Shown: positions 1-5,125 of the stretch, piece after piece
How positions within the stretch are numbered: the stretch's first letter is position 1
How the letters are laid out: the number at the start of each line of letters is the position of its first letter
Assembly: GCA_027063585.1 (NCBI GenBank)
Contig: JAMORM010000095.1
Coordinates: forward strand, 1 to 6,147
Reading direction: 5' to 3'
Length of the DNA stretch: 6,147 bases
From: Sulfurimonas sp.
Lineage (GTDB): Bacteria; Campylobacterota; Campylobacteria; Campylobacterales; Sulfurimonadaceae
The notes under the pieces: model-generated
The model's input: only the letters and a program-made list of their open reading frames with translations
What the model was told of the DNA's origin: nothing
Databases searched by the model: none
Translations under genes and position numbers: made by a program

Positions 1-2673
1 CCCCCAAAACGGCGGTGTCGGAACGGGAACGTCACGCGAGGGCATTTTTATCTCAGAAAGAGGCGGAATGATATACTCTTTGATCTCTTTATGTTCAATG
101 ACAGGGGCATCAGGATGCAAATTAGTATCAAAATTACCGGCTTCTATGCGGCTCATAGCAGTTACTCCGTCAAAAGCATCTTTACAGTAAAAGATAGGTC
201 CGTCATATGCAGGTCGACAAAAATCATCTATAAAAGCTCTTGTAAGAGCTGCTCCGCCTAAAAGCACAGGGATTTTAATACCGTGTTCCTGCAGCGTATT
301 TAAATTTTCCAGCATAACCTGCGTTGATTTTACCAAAAGACCGCTCATGCCAAGCGCCTGCGCATTTGATTCTTTGAGTGTCTCCAAGAAGTTGTCAAGT
401 TCTACTTTTATGCCAAGGTTGATGACTTTATAGCCGTTGTTGGAGAGGATGATATCCACAAGGTTTTTTCCGACATCATGGACATCTCCTTTGACGGTTC
501 CAAGTATAAGTGTTGTGTCTGTCTCTTTTTCAATTTTCGGCAAATAAGGTTTGAGATGGTCTACTGCTTTTTTCATAGTTTCTGCGGACTGCAATACAAA
601 AGGAAGTTGCATCTGTCCTGAGCCGAAAAGTTCACCGACAACTTTCATAGCATCAATTAAAATTTCATTTACTATTTTTTCAGGAGCTATTTTTTTTCGA
701 GCCTCTTCAACAAGAGGAATCATTCTGTCTTTGTCTCCATCCATTAAAAGTTTTGCTATTTTTTCTTCATCGCTCATTTTGAGGTACTCTTCATCGACGG
801 CATCATTGTCCACAGCTTCTTTGGATGAGAAGTGCTCAATAAAGGTAAAAAGTGCTTCCCCGTTTGGTTTGCGGTTAAAAATCAAATCATTACAAATTTC
901 CTGATCTTCTTTAGGAATTTTATTGAGTGGAATGATATGTTTTACATTGATAATGACCGAAGTGAGTCCTGCTTGGACACAGTGGTGTAAAAACATAGAG
1001 TTGAGATAAGGTCGTGCATCTTTATCAAGCCCAAAAGAGATATTTGAGAGTCCTAAAATAGCGCCGACTTCGGGATGTTTTTGTCGCAGTTGTCGAATGG
1101 CTTCAATAGTATTAATACCCGCATCAAAATACTCTTCGTCACCGGAACCGAGTGTAAAGGTTAACACATCAAATACAAGGTCTTCTTTTTTAATTCCGTG
1201 GCGATTGGTTGCCAAATCAATAATACGTTCAGCTACTTTGAGTTTATCTTCAACAGTTTTTGCCATTCCTTTTTCATCAATCGTCAGGCAGACAAGACTT
1301 GCCCCGAATTTTTTTGCCAGTTGACACACCGCATCAAATTTCGGCTCGCCGTCTTCGAGGTTAACTGAGTTGAGTATCGGCTTGCCTCCGATGTGTTTGA
1401 GTGCAGTTTCAAGCCCTTTCGTTTGAGTAGAATCGGGCATGAGCGGCAGAGCGATTTTTTGGGCATACATTGCCATCACTTCGGTCATATCTTTTGTTTC
1501 ATCCCGTCCTGCAAATCCGACATTGACATCAAGGACATGTGCGCCTGCACGAACCTGCTGCTGAGCAACGGAGAGTGTGCCTTCGTAATCTTCGGCTAAA
1601 AGAAGTTCGCGAAAGGCTTTTGAACCTGTTGCATTTGAACGTTCTCCGACAAGAAGTGGTGCGGGTTCTTGCATAAGGGGAACGGTGTTAAAAAGTGAAG
1701 CGATGGAATTTTGCTGTGATCCTGAGGGTGCTTTAGGTGTAACTGTTGTGACTTTATCAACAAGCGCACGAATGTGCTGTGGGGTCGTTCCGCAGCATCC
1801 TCCTAAAAAGCTCACACCGTCATACTCTAAAAACTTCTCCTGTTGTGCAACAAACTCATCAGGTCCCATCGGATAGTAAGTGTAGCCTCCACGGTTTTGC
1901 GGCAGACCTGCATTTGCATGAACACTAATCGGCTTTGCCCAGAGTTCACTGAGTGTTTTTACATGTTTGAGTACCTGCTCAGGTCCTGTTCCACAGTTAA
2001 ATCCAAGAGAAAGAATGTCAAAAGGCTCCATAATGGTTGCAATTGTCTGGGCATCCGTTCCTATAAGCATTGTTCCGCTGAGCTCAATCGTAACAGAGAC
2101 CATAATGGGAATCTCTACCTCTTTTTGTCTGCATGCTTCTTGTATGGCATGCAAAGCAGCCTTTATTTGTAGTGGGTCTTGGGCAGTTTCTATCAAAAAT
2201 ACATCGACACCGCCATCGATAAGGGCGAGACAAAATTCAGTATATCCTGCATACATCTCATCATAAGTGATATGCCCAAGTGATGGAAGCTTGGTTCCCG
2301 GTCCTATGGAACCTAAACAAAAACGGGGATGCTCGGGGGTTGAAAAAGCTTCACACTGCTTTTTTACAAGCTCTGCGCCTGCACGTGTCAGCTCATATGC
2401 ACGCTCGGCAATATTGTATTCATCTAAAACCCAAGAGAATGAACCAAAGGTGTTTGTGGTGATGAAATCGGCTCCGGCAGTAAGATAGGCATGAAATATT
2501 TCATTCATTATCTCAGGTGCCGTTACATTGAGTAGTTCGTTACAACCTTCATTGCCTTCCCACGCTTCTTTTGGGATTTTATCATCACGTTGTTGCAACT
2601 GCGTACCCATTGCTCCGTCTATAATGAGTGGACGTTTTTTAATAGTTTCTAAGATGTATTGTTTTGTTGTCAT
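1..2673 (-). CDS. metH: Cobalamin-dependent methionine synthase MetH, N-terminal 891 codons (C-terminus off the left edge)
   Basis: The enzyme transfers a methyl group from 5-methyltetrahydrofolate through cob(I)alamin to homocysteine, giving methionine and tetrahydrofolate in the cytoplasm. Modules appear in the standard order. The homocysteine/zinc domain (about residues 1-310) opens with the family motif DGAMGT and has the three zinc-ligand cysteines at Cys227 (GFNCGTGP) and Cys293/Cys294 (GGCCGTTPQH). The pterin-binding domain begins near residue 335, with GERSN at 343-347. A helical cap lies at about 630-705. The Rossmann-like B12 domain has the DxHxxG motif Asp730-His732-Gly735, where His732 would be the lower cobalt ligand, and an SGL motif at Ser777. 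The frame is open to base 1, ending in PPFWG at the start of the S-adenosylmethionine-binding reactivation domain. Family members usually have about 1150-1250 residues, so roughly 250-350 are off the window. The ATG at 2671-2673 fits because DGAMGT follows about 20 residues later. The Shine-Dalgarno match is weak. No catalytic residue looks damaged. Confidence 0.97.
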   Translation of the reverse strand, partial: MTTKQYILETIKKRPLIIDGAMGTQLQQRDDKIPKEAWEGNEGCNELLNVTAPEIMNEIFHAYLTAGADFITTNTFGSFSWVLDEYNIAERAYELTRAGAELVKKQCEAFSTPEHPRFCLGSIGPGTKLPSLGHITYDEMYAGYTEFCLALIDGGVDVFLIETAQDPLQIKAALHAIQEACRQKEVEIPIMVSVTIELSGTMLIGTDAQTIATIMEPFDILSLGFNCGTGPEQVLKHVKTLSELWAKPISVHANAGLPQNRGGYTYYPMGPDEFVAQQEKFLEYDGVSFLGGCCGTTPQHIRALVDKVTTVTPKAPSGSQQNSIASLFNTVPLMQEPAPLLVGERSNATGSKAFRELLLAEDYEGTLSVAQQQVRAGAHVLDVNVGFAGRDETKDMTEVMAMYAQKIALPLMPDSTQTKGLETALKHIGGKPILNSVNLEDGEPKFDAVCQLAKKFGASLVCLTIDEKGMAKTVEDKLKVAERIIDLATNRHGIKKEDLVFDVLTFTLGSGDEEYFDAGINTIEAIRQLRQKHPEVGAILGLSNISFGLDKDARPYLNSMFLHHCVQAGLTSVIINVKHIIPLNKIPKEDQEICNDLIFNRKPNGEALFTFIEHFSSKEAVDNDAVDEEYLKMSDEEKIAKLLMDGDKDRMIPLVEEARKKIAPEKIVNEILIDAMKVVGELFGSGQMQLPFVLQSAETMKKAVDHLKPYLPKIEKETDTTLILGTVKGDVHDVGKNLVDIILSNNGYKVINLGIKVELDNFLETLKESNAQALGMSGLLVKSTQVMLENLNTLQEHGIKIPVLLGGAALTRAFIDDFCRPAYDGPIFYCKDAFDGVTAMSRIEAGNFDTNLHPDAPVIEHKEIKEYIIPPLSEIKMPSRDVPVPTPPFWG

Positions 2674-2686
2674 AAGATCAAATCTT
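2674..2686 (-). repeat. Small inverted repeat just upstream of the metH start codon
   Basis: AAGAT (2674-2678) and ATCTT (2682-2686) form a perfect 5-bp inverted repeat around a 3-base centre, directly abutting the metH ATG. In mRNA it would place a small weak hairpin exactly where the ribosome binds, and no clear Shine-Dalgarno sequence is seen there. It may be an operator half-site pair, a translational element or chance in AT-rich DNA. Confidence 0.3.
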
Positions 2687-2706
2687 TTTTATTTAAATAT
2701 TTTCTA

Positions 2707-2735
2707 ATTTTAGCATGATTGGATATAAAATTTAC
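2707..2735 (-). promoter_or_regulatory. Probable metH promoter (extended -10)
   Basis: On the minus strand, TAAAAT (2707-2712) is preceded by TGC, giving an extended -10 of the TGnTAnAAT kind. A transcript would start near 2700, leaving a leader of about 26 nt, too short for a riboswitch. No good -35 hexamer lies 17-18 bp upstream (only GTAAAT/AGTAAA at about 2730-2736), which is common for the housekeeping sigma factor of Campylobacterota. This is a pattern match only. Confidence 0.5.
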
Positions 2736-2782
2736 TGTATTAGAGATATCGATTTTGTTTTTTAAGCTAAATATTCAATAAG

Positions 2783-2842
2783 TTGACGAAATAATAGTAA
2801 AATATATTGACTTTAATCGTCAAATAAGTATATAATGACGAT
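2783..2842. promoter_or_regulatory. Candidate operator cluster: repeated TGACG/CGTCA motifs over the promoter
   Basis: The motif TTGACGA occurs at 2783-2789, its reverse complement TCGTCAA at 2817-2823, and TGACGAT at 2836-2842. A near copy, TTGACT, at 2807-2812 doubles as the -35 box. Two inverted pairs result: TTGAC-N7-GTCAA (2807-2823) and a perfect 7-bp pair ATCGTCA (2816-2822) / TGACGAT (2836-2842) with 13 bp between arms. The copies lie upstream of, within and just downstream of the promoter, as expected for a repressor or autoregulator site. The binding protein is not identified; the HTH protein encoded next door is the obvious candidate by position. Confidence 0.5.
2807..2836 (+). promoter_or_regulatory. 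Sigma-70-type promoter for the regulator-ccoG unit
   Basis: A -35 box TTGACT (2807-2812, five of six to consensus TTGACA) and a perfect -10 box TATAAT (2831-2836) are separated by 18 bp. Transcription would begin near 2843, giving a leader of about 33 nt before the ATG at 2876. This is the best promoter match in the window. It overlaps the TGACG-type repeats listed separately, so it is probably regulated by a protein binding over the -35/-10 region. Confidence 0.75.
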
Positions 2843-2855
2843 GAAAATCAATAAT

Positions 2856-2863
2856 AAGAGAGG
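2856..2863 (+). promoter_or_regulatory. Ribosome binding site of the regulator gene
   Basis: AAGAGAGG ends 12 nt before the ATG at 2876, a rather long spacing. No alternative in-frame start lies closer, so the ATG is retained. The spacer between this site and the ATG is taken up by the TTTAAC-C-GTTAAA palindrome. Confidence 0.55.
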
Positions 2864-2876
2864 TTTAACCGTTAAA
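2864..2876. repeat. Palindrome TTTAAC-C-GTTAAA touching the regulator start codon
   Basis: This is a perfect 6-bp inverted repeat around a single central base, whose last A is the A of the start ATG. The centre is too short for a stable RNA hairpin without opening the inner pairs, so a DNA-binding site is at least as likely as an RNA structure. It differs in sequence from the TGACG motifs upstream. Confidence 0.35.
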
Positions 2877-3511
2877 TGACCATTGTCTATATACGCCCGG
2901 ATAAGAATTTTTTATCTGCTCATGAACAATTACAGTATATAAATTCTTATGCAGTAGCAAAAAACTTTACTATTGATGATGAATTTGTAGATTATACCTC
3001 ACAAAATAAGCGTGTAGATGAGCGTGTGAATGTGACATCTTATTTTCAGTCAAAAGAAGAAGTAACACTGCTTATATATGATGTTTGGGTTTTAACAACA
3101 AATATGGAAGATTTGATTCAGATGATGAGTTGTTTGTTGAAAAACAAATATACGATACACATTGTAAAGCATTCTGTTATACTTTCCCAAGAAAGTAGTG
3201 CAATGTTGATTTTAGGGCTTATGGATCAGTTGTGCCAGAAGTTAAAAAATGATGCAAAACGAAGAATAGGCAGACCCAAAGGAAGTAGATCGAATTCTAA
3301 ATTTGATGTTTATTTAAATGAAATTATTGAGTACATCAAAGAGAAAAAAAGTGTGAGTGAGATGGCACGCCTTTTACATGTAAGCAGAAGTTCTCTTAAA
3401 GATTATATTGAATCCAGAGAATTAAAACAGGTGGCTTTTGGTTCATTGATTACACATACACAAAAAGATGCAGAAGAACAGGTTATCAACACAATAACCT
3501 GTTCAAATTAA
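2876..3511 (+). CDS. Serine-recombinase-like HTH protein lacking catalytic residues; probable transcriptional regulator
   Basis: This 211-residue protein has the layout of a small resolvase/invertase: an N-terminal fold opening with YIR (residues 5-7), a dimer/linker helix (about 105-130), a basic GRPKGS segment (132-137) of the kind that precedes the DNA-binding domain, and a C-terminal helix-turn-helix (about 157-180, with SVSEMARLLHVSRSSL). In active enzymes the N-terminus reads YxRxS with a nucleophilic serine. Here it is YIRPD, with Asp9 at the serine position. The family's LDRLGR active-site segment aligns with residues 70-75 (VWVLTT), so its Asp and both Arg are gone. The stretch between catalytic fold and GRPKGS also looks shorter than usual. 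I infer that it cannot cut DNA and acts as a binding protein. It precedes ccoG by 21 bp in the same orientation. No att sites or transposase lie nearby. Its exact function is unknown; the fold assignment is fairly sure, the regulatory role less so. Confidence 0.8.
   Translation: MTIVYIRPDKNFLSAHEQLQYINSYAVAKNFTIDDEFVDYTSQNKRVDERVNVTSYFQSKEEVTLLIYDVWVLTTNMEDLIQMMSCLLKNKYTIHIVKHSVILSQESSAMLILGLMDQLCQKLKNDAKRRIGRPKGSRSNSKFDVYLNEIIEYIKEKKSVSEMARLLHVSRSSLKDYIESRELKQVAFGSLITHTQKDAEEQVINTITCSN
3476..3504 (+). other. Perfect 11-bp stem-loop at the regulator/ccoG junction
   Basis: GAACAGGTTAT (3476-3486) and ATAACCTGTTC (3494-3504) are perfect reverse complements with a 7-base loop. The structure lies in the last codons of the regulator gene, ending 4 bases before its stop codon and 12 bases before the ccoG Shine-Dalgarno sequence. 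No run of T follows it on the plus strand, so it is not a typical intrinsic terminator. It could stabilise the mRNA, be a processing site, attenuate readthrough into ccoG, or serve as a dyad operator. Confidence 0.6.
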
Positions 3512-3516
3512 TTTAT

Positions 3517-3521
3517 AGGAG
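3517..3521 (+). promoter_or_regulatory. Ribosome binding site of ccoG
   Basis: AGGAG lies 11 nt before the ATG at 3533, in the short gap after the regulator stop codon. It supports the chosen ccoG start and independent translation initiation within a shared transcript. Confidence 0.7.
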
Positions 3522-3532
3522 AAAAAACAAAA

Positions 3533-4987
3533 ATGAGTAAAGAAAAAAAAGGTATAACAATACCAACACCATGGAGAATCAAGAGATACTATGTGTATGC
3601 ACTCGCAACAATTGTGGCTTTGGTATTACCATGGATTAAAGTAAATGGGCATCATTTCTTTTTATTAAGTTTTGACAAAATGAAATTAGACCTTGCTTTT
3701 GTGCAGTTTGATATGCAAGAGCTGTATTTGATGCCGTTTTTGCTAATGCTGCTTTTTATAACTATTTTTGGTATGACGGTTTTAGGTGGTCGTGTATTTT
3801 GCGGATGGGTATGTCCACAGACTGTGTTTCGTGTTATTTATCGCGATTTGATTGAGACTAAACTGCTACATTTACGTAAGCGTATAGGCAATAAACAGCA
3901 AGAGCCGGATATGTCTAAACCTGAAAATAAGGTGAAAAAATTTATTGCTATTTTAATTTGGACAGTATTGGCACTTATAGCAGGGGCTGATTTTATGTGG
4001 TATTTTATTCCGCCGGAGACTTTTTTCAAATACTTAAGTAATCCTAGTGAACACATGACAATGATTGGATTTGTTGTCGGTATTGCCGCTTTTTTAATTT
4101 ATGATATTGTATTTTTGAAAGAAAATTTTTGTATTTATGTCTGCCCATATTCTCGTGTTCAGTCCGTACTGTATGATGAGCATACTATTATGGCACTTTA
4201 TGATGAACATCGTGGTGGAAAAATCTATGAAGATGATCATGGAGTACATAAAAAACTTGTGAACAAACAAAAAGAGTTACAGGCAATTGATCCAAATGCG
4301 GAATGTACAACATGTGAGAAATGTGTAACAGTGTGTCCGACACATATCGATATCCGTCAAGGGCTTCAACTTGAGTGTATTAACTGTTTGGAGTGCGTGG
4401 ATGCCTGTACAACGGTTATGGGTAAACTTGGTAAACCTTCTCTTGTTACATGGTCTAGTGATTATGAAATAGTTGAAAGGAAAGGAAAAACTAAATATTT
4501 CCGTCCAAAAGTTATAGCATATATGATTTTACTTGTAGGTCTTATGTTCGCACTTGGATACATGAGTACAACAAAAGAGCATATGCTTTTAAATATTAAT
4601 AAAGAGACAAGACTTTACTCAGTAAAACATCTCTCAGATAATAAATTTTCTGTTGAAAACTCTTATGTTTTCTTATTGCAAAATACAGAAAATAAGCCGA
4701 TGAAATTTTTCTTTGAAGTTATTCCTCCAAAAGGTATGGAAGGTAAAATTCAAATTGTAAAACCGTCAAAACCGTTTAGAGTCGTACCTAATGTGAAGAA
4801 GAAAAAAATTGTAACATTGAGAACGACAGAAATGTTGGCCGACGATAAAAGAAAAGATACGATTATTCCTATTACTATTCATGCTTATGCATTGGATAAA
4901 GACGGAAAACCAAGTAAAATAATTTCTGTGCTAAGACATACAATCTTTGTCTTCCCTAAAAAAAGTATTCTACTTAACACCAAATAG
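3533..4987 (+). CDS. ccoG: Cytochrome c oxidase accessory protein CcoG (FixG/RdxA family), membrane polyferredoxin
   Basis: This is a 484-residue inner-membrane iron-sulfur protein, typical in length for the family. CcoG is needed for cbb3-type cytochrome oxidase biogenesis, and in Rhodobacter it is reported to reduce Cu(II) to Cu(I) for copper delivery. About five membrane segments are visible (near 20-38, 65-85, 138-158, 175-195 and 327-344). Two CxxxCP motifs lie at membrane ends: Cys90/Cys94 (FCGWVCPQTVF) and Cys200/Cys204 (CIYVCPYSR). The cytoplasmic domain has two classical 4Fe-4S sets, Cys258/261/264/268 and Cys282/285/288/292, all intact. After the last membrane segment, a beta-rich region (about 350-475) matches the FixG C-terminal Ig-like domain, presumably periplasmic. 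The ATG has AGGAG upstream. It is probably co-transcribed with the preceding regulator gene and ends at a strong terminator. The oxidase structural genes ccoNOQP are not adjacent on either side within the window. Confidence 0.95.
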   Translation: MSKEKKGITIPTPWRIKRYYVYALATIVALVLPWIKVNGHHFFLLSFDKMKLDLAFVQFDMQELYLMPFLLMLLFITIFGMTVLGGRVFCGWVCPQTVFRVIYRDLIETKLLHLRKRIGNKQQEPDMSKPENKVKKFIAILIWTVLALIAGADFMWYFIPPETFFKYLSNPSEHMTMIGFVVGIAAFLIYDIVFLKENFCIYVCPYSRVQSVLYDEHTIMALYDEHRGGKIYEDDHGVHKKLVNKQKELQAIDPNAECTTCEKCVTVCPTHIDIRQGLQLECINCLECVDACTTVMGKLGKPSLVTWSSDYEIVERKGKTKYFRPKVIAYMILLVGLMFALGYMSTTKEHMLLNINKETRLYSVKHLSDNKFSVENSYVFLLQNTENKPMKFFFEVIPPKGMEGKIQIVKPSKPFRVVPNVKKKKIVTLRTTEMLADDKRKDTIIPITIHAYALDKDGKPSKIISVLRHTIFVFPKKSILLNTK

Positions 4988-4992
4988 GTTCA

Positions 4993-5028
4993 ATAAAAAA
5001 TCACACAATATAGAGTGTGGTTTTTTAT
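4993..5028 (+). terminator. Rho-independent terminator after ccoG
   Basis: The left arm AAAAAATCACAC (4995-5006) pairs with GTGTGGTTTTTT (5015-5026), with one T-G wobble and an 8-base loop. Two more A-T pairs extend the stem to 4993/5028. It begins 5 bases after the ccoG TAG. A-tract and T-tract flank the GC core symmetrically, so it could act in both directions, though no converging gene needs it here. It separates ccoG from the next gene. Confidence 0.88.
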
Positions 5029-5076
5029 CACATTCCTCACAAATAAACAAATAATTTTCCCCTCAGCATAAAAATT

Positions 5077-5085
5077 TGCTATAAT
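5077..5085 (+). promoter_or_regulatory. Promoter of the yeiH-like gene (extended -10)
   Basis: TGC-TATAAT (5077-5085) is a perfect -10 hexamer with the extended TGn element. A start near 5092 gives a leader of about 34 nt. The -35 region is poor (TTTTCC at 5055-5060 with a 19-bp gap). Together with the terminator just upstream, it shows the transporter gene has its own transcript. Confidence 0.7.
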
Positions 5086-5111
5086 TCGCTTCTATTTACA
5101 AATTTAAAATC

Positions 5112-5116
5112 AAAGG
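5112..5116 (+). promoter_or_regulatory. Ribosome binding site of the yeiH-like gene
   Basis: AAAGG lies 9 nt before the ATG at 5126. It is a modest but well-spaced Shine-Dalgarno sequence and supports this start. Confidence 0.55.
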
Positions 5117-5125
5117 TAATAATTT

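Noticed and set aside
2130..2153. TGCATGC / GCATGCA inverted repeat (7-bp arms, 10-base loop) within metH.
   Set aside because: It lies inside a conserved coding region, has no T-run or junction position, and is plausibly a by-product of the codons used.
551..2488. Several open frames of 60-117 codons on the plus strand opposite metH (for example 551-904 and 1967-2266).
   Set aside because: They are antisense to an intact, motif-complete metH, have low-complexity Ser-rich or Cys-rich translations with no recognisable domains, and lack convincing ribosome binding sites.
2674..2712. Possible SAM or cobalamin riboswitch ahead of metH.
   Set aside because: The leader from the likely start site to the ATG is only about 26 nt, and no cobalamin box or SAM-aptamer-like pairing is visible in the whole 202-bp spacer.
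2807..2823. TTGAC-N7-GTCAA as an FNR/CRP-type site.
   Set aside because: The half-sites are 3 bp too far apart for TTGAT-N4-ATCAA, and the motif fits better with the other TGACGA copies nearby.
2876..3511. Reading the recombinase-like gene as part of a transposon, integron or invertible element.
   Set aside because: The catalytic residues are missing, and no transposase, terminal inverted repeats, target duplications or att-like sites are seen around it; the neighbours look like ordinary core genes.
3838..4056. A 72-codon open frame on the minus strand inside ccoG.
   Set aside because: It lies wholly within the well-supported ccoG frame and has no recognisable motif or promoter.
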